Shown piece by piece: positions 22,960-36,161 of a stretch of DNA of 64,000 bases (positions are counted from its first letter, which is position 1; every line of letters begins with the position of its first letter). The stretch lies in contig ML976726.1 of the NCBI GenBank assembly GCA_010015655.1, positions 1-64,000 on the forward strand. Reading direction: 5' to 3'. Source of the stretch: Bimuria novae-zelandiae CBS 107.79. Lineage: Eukaryota > Ascomycota > Dothideomycetes > Pleosporales > Didymosphaeriaceae. A model generated the notes under the pieces. The model worked only from the letters and a program-made list of their open reading frames with translations. It had not been told where the DNA came from and did no database searches. The position numbers were made by a program, and so were the translations under genes.

Positions 22960-25900
22960 CTAGTTTCTACGTATTATGGTTCTCTGGCCATCCTTCCTAC
23001 TTTACTAGATACTTGTACTAACGCCTAATTTCTTGTAGGTCCCTAATAGCTTTAACCTCGTACTCCTTATCTTCGAGTTTAAGCTAGGTTTCTAGTTCGG
23101 CGTCTGGTAGTGCTGGTTCTAACAATAACTTATAGAAGACTAGGTAGATCCGTGTATCTATAGGTAGCTATAGTTTGAAATTAACTGGTCCCTTGACCTC
23201 TTAGATTTTAAATAGTCCCTTTTAAAGGTTATCTAGTTTTTTACTTAGCCTTATTATCTTAAGATTTTTTCGCGAGAGGAGGACTCTATCCCCCTCTTTA
23301 AAGGTTAGTCTTATAATCCTTTTCTTATTTACTTATTACGCCGTTTATTTATTACGTCGCACGATATTCTCGTGTAGTGTTTTATATAGGTCCTATATAA
23401 GTTTAGCCTTATTAGCTACGTTCTTTGCAATACTCTAGATATCCAATAGATCCCAGTAAGTTATTGGCTCACATCCATGGTTGGCGTAATATGGCGAGTA
23501 CCCCGTAGTCGCCGATCTTGCGCTATTATATGCCAGCTAGGCCGTTGGTAATAGCTTAACCTAGTTATCTTAAAACTTATTTACATACATCCGGAGATAC
23601 TATTCTAACGTTTAGTTTATTCGCTTAGTTTAGCTATTTATTTTAAGGTAGAAGCTCGTCGTGAGCTTATGCTTAATCCCTAATTTAGTTATAAACGTGG
23701 TCTAGTATAACGATATAAATATCTTGGCCCTGTCTATAATAAACTCGTTAGGTCGTCTAACCTGTAATATTAGCTTTCGTTCTACTATATAGGCTAGTTC
23801 TTCTGCTAATATAGCTTCCCTAATTAGCACAAATCTCGACTCCTTAGTAAGTCAACAGATTATAACCAAAATTAAGTCGTAGGGATCCTTATTCCCTGGT
23901 GCTAGTAATGGTAGTAGCTTCACGATAAAGTCCATGGTCACGCTTAACCATAGTCTTAGGGGTGGCTATAGTGGCTGTAAGAGGCCGTAGGGCTTATGTC
24001 TCTTAGGCTTGTTCTTGTAACAGGCTAAATAGTTACCTAAAACCTTCTATACCGCCTAGCGTAGCCTAGGGATAGCATATTCGTTCGCGATTCAACGCGT
24101 CGTTTTGGCGATCCTTAGGTATCCCTAATCCTTATCTTTATGTAGTTTTTTAATTAGCAGCGGAGCTATCTACTTACTAATCTAAATATAGTTTTAATAG
24201 TCCCGTGCTGTTAATTTCGTGGCTTAGTAAAAATTATACGCTTAGCAATCCTCGTCCTTAAGCCTACTATAATCCTATATCTCTTCTATAACTAGCCTAT
24301 AATAGGTAAGATCTACGCGCCGTGCTTCTAGTGCTAGCGCAAGTTATATCTTATTATAGTAAAGAGTTCTGTCCTTCGCGTAGGTTAGGATTATAATATA
24401 ATTACTTCTATTATCTTCTTCTATAAGATCTAAACGCCTACTAAGTGCGTCTATTACGGCGTTCGAGTTGCTAGGTAAATAGGTAATACGGAAGTCAAAT
24501 TCTGCTATCTATTCTAACTATCTAGCCTGTTGTTAATTAAGCTTCTTTGTGGTTGTAAAGCGCGTAAGATTAAGGTAATTTAAAAAGACCTCTGTCTAGT
24601 GCTTTACTCCTTTAAGCTACGCTTCTTATTACTTAAAATAGTTAACGATTACGAGTAACTCCTTATTATAAATCTTATAATTTAGTTCTACTCCTAAGAG
24701 CTTGCGTGCGTAATAGAAGATGGGTCTCTATTTACTATTATTACACTCTAGTAATAATATGGCCCCTAGCGCATAGTCTAATACATCCGTATAGATGCGA
24801 TGTCGCTGCTCTAGGTCGTATATCTATAGTAGGGGTGCCGTTAGGAATAGGCGTTTAAGCTGCTTAAAAGCCGCTATTTCTGCCTTTTATAGAGGTCGCC
24901 ATTTCCTTATCTTTATAAGTTCCGTTAACGGAGCGGTTGTCTTTAAGTGGTTCCTAATAAATTTGCGATAGAAGTTAGTGAAGCCTAAGAAAGACTAGAT
25001 ATCTTTTACTAATTATAGTAGTGGCTATTCTTCTATTATCGCGATCTTCTTTGGGTCCATCTTAACACCTTCTCGGGATATCATAAATCCCAAATATTCC
25101 GTCTTAGTAATATAGAACTCGCACTTCTTAGGGTATAGGAGCAATTAATGCTCCTATAACTTCTATAGTACTTTACGTACATGTCCTTTGTGCTCTTCTA
25201 AGGTTCCGTGTAAGTATATTAAGATATTATCAAGATACGCCGTGCAGAATACGTCTAAGTATTTATATAGTACTTAATTTATTAACTCCTAGAAGGTTAC
25301 TAGTGCGTTAGTTAGCCCTATAGGCATAACCGTGTACTTAAAAAGGCCATATCGTGTGCGGAACGCCGTTTTCCACTTATACCCTTTTGTAATTTAAATT
25401 CTATGGAATCTATCCTAGACGTTGAATTTCGTAAAGTATTTAGCTCCTCGGAGTCTATCTATAAGCTCCGTTATTAGTAGTAACAGGTAGCGATTCTTAA
25501 TTATTACGGCGTTTAGCTATTTATAATCCACACAAAGTTGCAGCCTACCGTCTTTTTTATAAATAAAGAGTATAGGGAAGGCTATAGGACTCTAACTAGG
25601 CTACTATTTCCCTAAGCGTAGATTTTTCTGTATTAGCTCTTTTAACTCTTTTTCTTATTTATAGGTAAGGGGCCTTAGGCGTTCTAGCTATAGCTTAGCT
25701 CCCTCTACTAGTGGTATCTCGTAATCCCACTCCTTATGTTTAGGTAGGATAGTCTCGTCGTATTCCTTAAATAGGTCTACGAATTCCTTGTATTCTTCTA
25801 GCAGACTAGGGTCGTCTAAAACTATCTTAGTCTCCCGGACCTATATGCAGTGCACCCGCCCTAGGTATTACTTTAAAATCCTGTCTATCTTATATACTAA

Positions 25901-28350
25901 TATTTCTTGTATCCTAGATAGTTGACTCCTTTTTCTTGCCTAAGGTTAGGGAGTTTCCCTCCTACTAGGGCTCGCCTAAGCCTTCGCTAGTAGGTCCCGG
26001 GGAAGGATCGTTCGTTCAATCTAGTCTATCTATAGATTATGTTATTCTAGCCATTTATATCTAATAATGGCTTCGATGTCTCCCATCTCCGCGATAGTAA
26101 AGACGTGTTAGCTCTCTAGGCCTTCTATGTTAACTTATACTAGCGCCGTCTTAAGGCGCAGCCAACCGTCACCGTATCCTTATAATTAGGTCCTATCCAC
26201 AAGTCCCATTTACAGCGGTGTTTTCTTATTATAATATGGTATATTGTACTTCTTAACCACTCGCGGGGCGATTAGCCACGCGTTTACCCCTAGGTTAATT
26301 AGTACTATAACACGATGTCTATGCACTATAATATCTTTAATTAAGCGCTTCTTAACTCGGCGAGTATCTACTTAATAAGCTATAATAATTACACTATTAC
26401 TAGTGTGGCTCGTTGCCTAGTAATAATCTAGTTTTTTAAATTATTAGACCCTTTATTTAAGGTTTTAGGCTAACCGGCGTTAGCTTCCTTAATCTAGTCC
26501 TAGACCTTAGATAGCTTAAAGACTTCCTTAATTTGGTGCTACTTATATTGCTATTAATACAGGGCGTAAGTCTCTCTAATCCTATTAGATTCGTATACTC
26601 CTTAATTCCTATGTTGCGGGTAATTTAGAGTAAGGCATTCGTTCTAGGCTAATGTATTATACCCTAGACAACTATTTAAGGAGGCTGCCTCTTCCTGTAG
26701 GCTTAAGTATGCGAAGCACTATAGGTTGTATTATTCTTACCTAATTAATAAGTAGTCCGCGTCTCTTCTTAGCTACGTATTCCCTATTATCGTGCTAGTG
26801 TCGCGGGGGTCTAAGCCTTAAGGAAACTAGCCTATTTCGAACTTCTACTACCTGTGTAGCTTATAGGTAATGTTAAAATATTAATACTAACTATTCCATT
26901 TATAGTGCTTAGCCTAATAGGCTAGAAAGTGCTTATAGTAGTTATTAGGCACGCTGCACTAGCTCTACTTTAGCCTATAGTATTCCAAACCTCCTAGAAA
27001 ATAGGAGGCCCTAACTCTAGCCTTAGAGTATTATTGGCATCCTTTACGCGTGCATTACCACTATTTGGCGTATTTATATCGTTCCTGTATCGTAATCTGG
27101 CGTAGATATTATTTTGGGCGCCCCTATAGTTTCTCTACTAGCCAGTAGGCGTCCCATGCGTGTGCCCCTTAGACGATTACTTTTACCTTACACTAAGATA
27201 ATTAATATAGCGCACTGCTGCACATCTAGCAGGTATTATTGGCTAGTTTTTAAAAGATCTAGTACTTAGGAAGGGTCTTTCGTTCCTCTTTCTCTTTTAT
27301 TGGCTCTAGGATCTCCTGCGTAAGATCTACTCTATTAGCTTCTACTAGCGTAAGGGTGATCATAGCCACTCGTAGGAGGTTAGTCGTATTAACCTTAGTC
27401 TCCTAATCGTTGCAGTCTTTAGCAAAGTAGCCTGGCTTACTATATTAGAGGCAGGCTTTATTTTTAAACCTCCGTTCTTGCTCTTCCTGCAAGATACTAT
27501 TCTTGCCCTAGTAACTCTTTTTTAGTCTATACGGCTGTTTTCCCTTGCCGTTCTTTTTTTTATACTATTAGGCTTTATTAGTTATAATAACATCTCCGTC
27601 CTAGTCTCTTCCTGCGGGCCTGGATCAATTCTCTTTTCTAGTAAGTAGCCTAGTACTATGCTATTTTTCTAGCTTACGTTCGTATAGGCGATTGTCTGCT
27701 TTAATTACATTATTAATAAGTTCTTCTAGGTCGTCTGCTTTTCCTTAGTAGACCAATTCGTCTTTAACTAATTCTTTTAGTCTATTATAGTAGGTAATTA
27801 TAAGTAGGGCTTCTCCCTATCCTTTAAGTTCTGCCATAATCTATTTAAACTCTAGTGTATAGAGTACCGCTAATTTCTCCTGACGTAGGCGCTAGAGGCG
27901 TATTTTGGCTTAATATCCTTTATTAATAGTGCCGAATATTCCTTTTACGGCCTTGCAAAAAGACTTTTAGTCCTTAAAGGCGTCTTTAGTAGCGTCTAAA
28001 CTATAATCCTCTAATTTGCCATTCTTGAGAAAATTATTAATTATTAGTCTAGCCTACGCGGCTACCTTATCTTGCATGTTTATATAGGTAACTAAAATCT
28101 TATCTTATTCCGTATTAAACTTTCCTAGGTTGTAACAGATAAACAGTTCTATTTAGGTTAAGAACGTTCCTGGGTAACCCTTTCCTAAATAGGGTTCGGG
28201 CTTCAGGACCTTTAGTTAATGTTTCGCATTTTCCTATTAGCTCATCTTTTCGCTTATCTAGTTAATAATTTCCTGTAACTAGGCTATCTAAGCCGCTTGT
28301 TTAATAACTATCTCTTCTAGGGTCTTTTCCTTGGATGCCAGAGCTACGGT
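22960..28350 (-). pseudogene. RIP-degraded gag-pol of chromovirus copy 1
   Basis: Minus-strand order from the right: gag with CCHC zinc knuckle (about 27460-27420), protease, reverse transcriptase with the YLDD catalytic box near 25237-25226, RNase H, integrase (about 24400-23500) and a C-terminal chromodomain (about 23110-22970). The layout matches copy 2, where the blocks are easier to read. TAA/TAG at Gln and Trp codons destroy every frame. Coordinates of individual domains are approximate. Confidence 0.82.
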
Positions 28351-28392
28351 GGTCGAACTAGGTCCTGCTATTATACTATAGGGTAGTTAAAG

Positions 28393-28866
28393 TGTTATAA
28401 GGCTCTCACACCTTATTCTAATCTAGGTTAGGGTAGTAAGGTATCGTGGTGCTTTACAGATTATTTAATAGTATAAGTTAATGCAACACTTAGCGCGGCT
28501 AGACAATCTAATCTTATAATAAATAAGATAACTATTAGTTTATATAGGAGAACGTACTCGCACAGAAGATATATAAGTTAACTATAAGGAAGGAAACAAT
28601 AATAGGAAAGTCGCTATACTATATACTAGTCTACTTCTTCCTCGTAGTCCCGCCAAGACGTCTTTCTCTAAGGTAGTCCGTGGGACTTCCTATAGTCCCG
28701 TACTTTATGCGGGACTTCTCGCTTATACGGGACTTTATTACGTAACTACTAACCTAAGCTACCCCGCGCCCTGTTAGGTCCCGTTAACTCTACTACTTTG
28801 TTAATAATTACTCTCTTGGCGTAATTATCTGGCTTCTTCATCCTTGTGGGGTTCGTGGTCGTAACA
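28393..28866 (-). repeat. 5' LTR of chromovirus copy 1
   Basis: 474 bp, TGTTATAAGG...GTCGTAACA on the plus strand, immediately followed by the GAGTG target duplication. Confidence 0.92.
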
Positions 28867-29073
28867 GAGTGTTATTATTAAAGGCGTTTTTATTAGTTCT
28901 AAATATTATTGTTTGCCCTACTAAATTAAGTAAGTAAGGTAAGTAGTAAAAGTATTAATTTTATAAAGTAAAGCTATAATTGGCGCCTAGCGCCTTAAGA
29001 GCTATATTAATATTTATTATATTATTAAGTATAAAGTACCTCACTAAGCTATTATTAATACTAAAAGCCTATA

Positions 29074-29525
29074 TGTTACGACCACGAACCCCACAAGGAT
29101 AAAGAAGCCAGACAATTACGCTAAGAGAGTAACTATTAACAAAGTAGCAGAGTTAACGGGACCCAACGGGGCGCGGGGTAGCTTAGTTAGCAGTTACGTA
29201 ACAAAGTCCCGCATAAAGGGAAGTCCCATGGGACTACTGTAGTCCCTGGGACTACAGGGCCTTAGCGGGACTACGAAGAAGAAATAGGCTAGTATATAGT
29301 ATAGCGACTTTCCTATTATTATTTCCTTCCTTATAGTTAACTTATATATCTTCTGTGCGAGTACGTTCTCCTATATAGACTAATAGTTATCTTATTTATT
29401 ATAAGATTAGATTGTCTAGCCGCGCTAAGTGTCGCATTAACTTATACTACTAAATAATCTGTAAAGCACCACGATACCTTACTACCCTAACCTAGATTAG
29501 AATAAGGTGTGAGAGCCTTATAACA
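29074..29525 (+). repeat. 5' LTR of chromovirus copy 2
   Basis: 452 bp, TGTTACGACCACGAACC...CCTTATAACA. Confidence 0.92.
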
Positions 29526-29539
29526 CTTTAACTACCCTA

Positions 29540-32500
29540 TAGTATAATAGCAGGACCTAGTTCGACCACCGTAGCTCTGGCATCCAAGGAAAAGACCCTA
29601 GAAGAGATAGTTATTAAACAAGCGGCTTAGATAGCCTAGTTACAGGAAATTATTAACCAGATAAGCGAAAAGATAAGCTAATGGAAAAATGCGAAACATT
29701 AACCAAAGGTCCCAAAGCCCGAATCCTATTTAGGAAAGGGTTACCTAGGAACGTTCCTAACCTAGATAGAACTATTTATCTGTTACAACCTAAGAAAGTT
29801 TAATACGGAATAAGACAAGATCCTAGTTACCTATATAAACATGCAAGACAAGGCAGCCGCGTAGGCTAAACTAATAATTAATAATTTTCTCGAGAATAGT
29901 AAATTAGAGGATTATAGTTTAGACGCCACTAAAGACGCCTTTAAGGACTAGGAGTCTTTTCGCAAGGCCGTGAAAGGAATGTTTGGCACTATTAATAAAG
30001 GACATTAAGCCAAAATACGCCTCTAGCGCCTACGTTAGGAGAAATCGGCGGTACTCTATACACTAGAGTTCAAACAGATCATGGCAGAACTCGAAGGATA
30101 GGGAGAAGCCCCACTTATAATTACCTACTATAATAAACTAAAAGAATTAGTTAAAGACGAATTAGTCCACCAAGGAAAAGCCAACGACCTAGAAGAACTT
30201 ATTAACAATGTAATTAAAGTAGACAATCGCCTATACGAACGCAAGCTAGAAAAACAGTATAGTACTAGGCTACTTACTAGAAAAGAGAATTAATCTAGGC
30301 CCGTAGGAAGAGACTAGAACGGAGATGTTATTATAACTAATAAAGCCTAATAGTATAAAAAGAAGAACGGCAAGGGAAAACAGCTATATAAACTAAAGAA
30401 GAGTTACTAGGGCAAGAATGGCATCTCGCAAGAAGAGTAAAAATAGAAGTTTAAAAATAAAGCCTGCCTCTAATGTAGTAAGCTAGGCCACTTCGCTAAA
30501 GACTGCAATAATTAGGAGACTAAGGTTAATATAACTAACCTCCTATAAGTGGCTATGGCCACCCTCACGCCGGTAGAAGCCAACGGAGTAGATTTTACGC
30601 AGGAGATCCTAGAGCCAATAAAAGAGAAAGAGGAACAAAAGACCCTTCCTGAGTACTAGATTTTCTAAAGACTGGCTAATAACACCTACTAGATGTGCAG
30701 TAGTGCGCTACATTAATTATCTTAGTGTAAGGCAAAAGTAATCGTCCAAGGGGCACACGCATGGGACGCCTACTGGCTAGTAGAGAAACTATAGGGGCGC
30801 CCAAAATAATACCTACGCCAGATCACGATACAGGAACGACATAAATACGCCAAATAGTAACAATGCACGCGTAAAGGATGCCGATAATACTTTAAGGCTA
30901 GAGTTAGGGCCTCCTATTTTCTAGGAGGTTTAGAACACTATAGGCTAAAGCAAAGCCAGTGCAGCGTGCCTAATAATTACCACGAGTACTTTCTAGCCTA
31001 TTAGGCTAAGCACTATAAATAGAATAGTTAGCATTAATGTTTTAATATTACCTATAAGCTACACAAGTAATAGAAGTTTAAAACAGGCTAGTTTCCTTAG
31101 GGCTTAGACCCCCGCGACACTAGCATAATAATAATAAATACGTAGCTAGGAAAAGACGCGGACTATTTATTAATTAGGTAGAAATAATGCAACCCATAGT
31201 GCTTCGCACACTTAAGCCTATAGGAAGAGGTAGCCTCCTTAGACAGCTATCCAGGGCATAATACATTAGCCTAAAACGAATACCTTACTCCAAATTGCCC
31301 GCAACATGGGAATCAAGGAGTATATAAATCTAATAGGATTAGAGAGACTTACGCCCTATATTAATAGTAATATAAGTAGCACTAAATTAAGGAAGTCTCT
31401 AAGCTATCTAAGGTCTAGGACTAGATTAAGGAAGCTAACGCCGGTTGGCCTAAAACCTTAGATAAAGGGTCTAATAATTTAAAAAACTAGATTATTACTA
31501 AGTAACAAGCCACACTAGTAATAGTGCGATTATTATAGCTTATTAAGTAGACACTCGCAGAATCAAGAAACGCTTAATTAAAGACATTATGGTGCATAGA
31601 CATCGTGTTATAGCACTAATCGACCTAGGGGCAGACGCGTGTCTAATCGCCCCGCGAGTAGTTAAGAAGTATAATATACTATATTATAATAAGAAAACAC
31701 CGCTGCAAATAGGACTCGCGGATAGGACCTAATTATAAGGATATAGTAATAATTAGCTGCGCCTTAAGACGGCGCCGGTACAAGTTAATATAAAAGGCCT
31801 AGAGAGCTAACACGTCTTTACTATCGCGGAGATAGGAGACATTAAAGCCATTATTAGATACGAATGGCTAGAACAACACAATCCACGAATAGACTAGATT
31901 AAACGAACGATCCTTCCCCAGGACCCACCAGCGAAGGCTTAGGCGAGCCCTAGTAAGAGGAAAACTCCCTAACCTTAGGCGAGAAAAAGGAGTCAACTAT
32001 CTAGGATATAAGAAATATTAGTATGTAAGATAGATAGGATCTTAAAGTAACACCTAAGGCGGGTGCACTGCATATAAGTCTAGGAGACTAAGATAGTTCT
32101 AGACAACCCCGGTCTACTAGAAGAATACAAGGAATTCGTAGACCTGTTCGAGGAACACGACGAGACTGTCCTACCTAAACACAAGGAGTGGGATCACAAG
32201 ATACCACTAGTAGAGGGAGCCAAGCTACGGCCAGAACGCCTAAGGCCCCTCACCTATAAATAAGAAAAAGAGTTAAAAGAGCTAATATAGAAGAATCTAC
32301 GCTTAGGGAAATAGCGGCCTAGTTAGAGTCCTATAGCCTTCCCTATACTCTTTATTCGCAAAAAAGACGGCAGGCTGCGACTCTATGTAGATTATAAATA
32401 GCTAAACGCCGTGACGATTAAGAATCGCTATCTATTACTACTAATAATAGAGCTTATGGATAGACTCCGAGGAGCTAAATACTTCACGAAATTCAACGTC

Positions 32501-35030
32501 TGGGATAAATTCCACAGGATTCGAATTGTAAAAGGGCATAAGTAGAAAACGGCGTTCCGCACACGATATGGCCTTTTCGAGTATATAGTTATGCCTATAG
32601 GGCTAACCAACGCACTAGTAACCTTCCAGGAGTTAATAAATTAAGTACTATATAAATCCTTAGACGTATTCTGCACGGCGTACCTTGACGATATTTTAAT
32701 ATACTTACACGGAACCTTAGAAGAGCACAAAGGACATGTACGCAAAGTACTATAGAAGTTATAAGAGTATTAATTACTCCTACACCTTAAGAAGTGCGAG
32801 TTCCATGTTACTAAGACGGAATATTTAGGATTTGTAATATCCCAAGAAGGTGTTAAGATGGACCTAAAGAAGATTACGATAATAGAAGAATAGCTGCTAT
32901 TATAATTAATAAAAGACATTTAGTCTTTCTTAGGCTTCACTAACTTCTATCGCAAATTTATTAGGAACTACTTAAAGACAACCGCTCTGTTAACGGAACT
33001 TATAAAGATAGGGAAATGGCGACCTCTATAAAAAGCAGAAATAGCGGCTTTTAAGTAGCTTAAACGCCTATTCCTAACAGCACCCCTACTATAAATATAC
33101 GACCTAGAGTAGTAACATCGCATCTATATAGATGCATCGGACTATGCGCTAGAGGCCATATTATTACAAGAGTGTAATAATGGCAAAGAGAGACCTGTCT
33201 TCTATTACGCACGCAAGCTCTTAGGAGTAAAACTAAATTATAAGATTCACGACAAGGAGTTGCTCGCAATTGTTAACTATTTTAAGTAATAGGAAGCGTA
33301 GCTTAAAGAAGTAAAGCACTAGATAGAGGTCTTTTTAAATTACCTTAACCTTACGCGCTTTACAACTACAAAGAAGCTTAATTAATAACAGGCTAGATAG
33401 TTAAAATAAATAGCGGAATTTAACTTTCGTATTACCTATTTACCTGGCAACTTAAACGCCGTAGCAAACGCACTTAGCAGGCGTTTAGATCTTATAGAAA
33501 AAGATAATAGAAGTAATTATGTTACTATTCTAACTTACGCGAAGGACGGAACCCTTCGCTATAATAAGATATAACTTACGCTAGTACTAGAAGCACGGCG
33601 CGCGGATCTTACCTATTATAGGCTAGCTATAAAAGAGATACAGGATTATAATAGGCTTAAGGACAAGGATTACTAAGTATATAATCTCTACTAAGCCACA
33701 AAATTAATAGCACGGGACTATTAAAACCATATCTAGATTAGCGAGTAGATAGCTCCGCTGCTAATTAAAAAACTACACGAAAACAAGGATTAGGGACACC
33801 TAGAAATCGCCAAAACGACGCGTTAAATCGCGAACGAATATGCCATCCCTAGGCTACGCTAGGTAGTATAGAAGGTTTTAGGCAACTATTTAGCCTGTTA
33901 TAAGAATAAGCCTAAGAGACATAAGCCCTATAGCCTCTTACAACCACTATAGCCGCCCCTAAGACTATAGTTAAGCGTGACCATGGACTTTATCGTAAAG
34001 CTACTGGCATTACTAGCACCAAGGAACAAGGATTCCTACGACTTAATCTTAGTTATAATCTATTAACTTACTAAGGAGTCGAGGTTTGTGCCAATTAGGG
34101 AAGCTATTTCAGTAGAAGAACTAGCCTATATAGTAGAACGAGAACTAATATTACAGGTTAGATAACCTAACGAGTTTATTATAGACAGGGCTAAGATATT
34201 TACATTGTTATACTAGACCACGTTTATAGCTAAATTAGGAATTAAGCATAAGCTCACGACAAGCTTCCACCCTAAAATAGATAGCTAAACTAAGTAAATA
34301 AACTAAACGTTGGAACAGTATCTCTAGATATATATAAATAAGCTTTAAGATAACTAGGTTAAGCTATTGCCAACGGCCCAGCTGGCATATAATAGCGCAA
34401 GATCGGCAACTACGGGGTACTCGCCATATTACGCCAACCATGGATGTAAGCCAACGACTCACCGGGATCCATTAGATATCTAGAGTATTGCGAAGAACGC
34501 AGCTAACAAGGCCAAACTTATACAGAACTTATATAAAACACTGCACGAGAATATCGCGCGACGTAATAAATAAATAGCGTAATAAGTAAATAAGAAAAGA
34601 ATTATAGAACTAACCTTTAAAGAGGGGGATAAAGTCCTCCTCTTGTAAAAAAATCTTAAGATAATAAGGCTAAGCAAAAAACTAGATAACCTTTAAAAGG
34701 GACTATTTAAAATCTAAGAGGTTAGGGGACTGGTTAATTTTAAACTACGGCTACCTATAGATACACGGATCCACCCGGTCTTCCATAAGTTATTATTAGA
34801 ACCAGCACTACTAGACGCCGAACTAGAAATCTAGCTCGAATTCGAAGATAAGGAGTACAAGGTTAAAGCTATTAGGGACCTATAAAAAATCGGGCGTCAG
34901 TATAAGTATCTAGTAAAGTGGGAAGGATGGCCAGAGAACCATAATACGTAAAAACTAGTATAAAACCTTACGAACTGTAAGATAGCGCTAGAGAGGTTTT
35001 ACGAGAAATATCTAGAGGCGCTATAATCAG
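29540..35030 (+). pseudogene. RIP-degraded gag-pol of chromovirus copy 2
   Basis: Gag (from about 29540; TLEEIVIKQAA) ends in a CCHC knuckle reading KLGHFAKDC near 30480-30505. An aspartic protease-like block ALIDLGADA lies near 31615. Reverse transcriptase runs about 32220-32880 with FTKFNVWDKF-type motif and catalytic YLDD at 32681-32692. RNase H (IDASDYAL near 33130) and integrase (VTMDFIVKLLA near 33985, then IIDRAKIF) follow. The C-terminus is a chromodomain (YKYLVKWEGWPENH near 34900), which defines chromoviruses and in known members directs integration to heterochromatin. Dozens of TAG/TAA codons replace Gln and Trp. Gag and pol boundaries approximate. Confidence 0.88.
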
Positions 35031-35709
35031 ATTAGCAAGGAACTTAAAAAAATTAAAAAACACGAAAGAATTAAAAGGAATAAATAAGTTAGCCTATAAC
35101 TAGCCTAAGTTAGCTTGTAAAGGTGCATGTGGCAATAGTTCGCGAAAGCTAGTACTCTTTAAATTCTCCTTTTATTACTCTAACGCCTTAATCGCATTAG
35201 TAACGCGTAAGTCGTGCTAGGCATAGTTATGCTCTTTCTCCTCTATCTTTGCTAACTCTCGCTTAAGACGCGCGGTCTTAAAAGCAGCCTAAGCTTAACG
35301 CTCTTTTACTTAAAGAAGGGTAAGACGCTTTTCGCACTTTTTCTTTTAAACACGCTCCTAATCCTTCTCGGGAATCTATAGACTATATTTAGCATAGGCA
35401 GCGAGATAGCCTACACACTACCTAGAGGTAGCGTTAATAAAACACTATAACTTCTTCTTTTAATAACGCTTATAACTAGACACTATTTTTAGGCCCTAAG
35501 CTTCTACCTTTTGCGCACGAGCACGACGGGTTACTAGGGATAAATAGGGAGTTCTTAGCATAGTTAGTAAGGCGAGGGGAATTAAAGAGAGGCTACGGCC
35601 TGCCTTAGGACACGGGAGGACGCACCTTTATAGTAATTAGTACTAACGCGCTAATAGTATAGTATAGCGAAGTAAGGTATTAGGATAATAACTTTAAAGA
35701 GGGGGATAG

Positions 35710-36161
35710 TGTTATGACCACGAACCCTATAAGGATAAAGAAGCTAGATAATTACGCTAAGAGAGTAACTATTAATAAAGTAGTAAAGTTAACAGGACCT
35801 AACGGGGCGCGGGGTAGCTTAGTTAGCAGTTACGTGACAAAGTCCCGCATAAAGGGAAGTCCTATAGGACTACCGTAGTCCCTGGGACTATAGGGCCTTG
35901 GCGGGACTACAAAGAAGGAATAGGCTAGTATATAGTATGGCGACTTTCCTATTGTTGTTTCCTTCCTCGTAGTTAACTTATATATTTTCTGTGCGAGTAC
36001 GTTCTCCTATACAGACTAATAGTTATCTTATTTATTATAAGATTAGATTGTCTAGCCACGCTAAGTGTCGCATCAACTTGTACCACTAAATAATCCGTGA
36101 AGCACCACGATACCTTACCGTCCTAACCCGAATCGGAACAAGGTGTGAGAGCCTCATAACA
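35710..36161 (+). repeat. 3' LTR of chromovirus copy 2
   Basis: 452 bp, TGTTATGACCACGAACC...CCTCATAACA, followed by the CTATA target duplication. Confidence 0.92.

Larger units (their letters stand above)
21709..28866 (-). mobile_element. Ty3/Gypsy chromovirus, copy 1 (minus orientation)
   Basis: A full-length LTR retrotransposon of 7158 bp inserted in the hAT element. Both LTRs are 474 bp and run TG...CA. A perfect 5-bp target duplication, GAGTG, lies at 21704-21708 and 28867-28871. The polypurine tract (complement of CCCCCTCCTTAAGG) abuts the left LTR near 22185, so the coding strand is minus. It belongs to the same family as the element at 29074-36161. Confidence 0.92.
29074..36161 (+). 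mobile_element. Ty3/Gypsy chromovirus, copy 2 (plus orientation)
   Basis: 7088 bp, 452-bp LTRs at both ends, with a perfect 5-bp target duplication CTATA (29069-29073 and 36162-36166). The polypurine tract GAGGGGGATA abuts the 3' LTR at about 35700. It is a second insertion in the same hAT element, 207 bp from copy 1 and in the opposite orientation. Confidence 0.93.
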
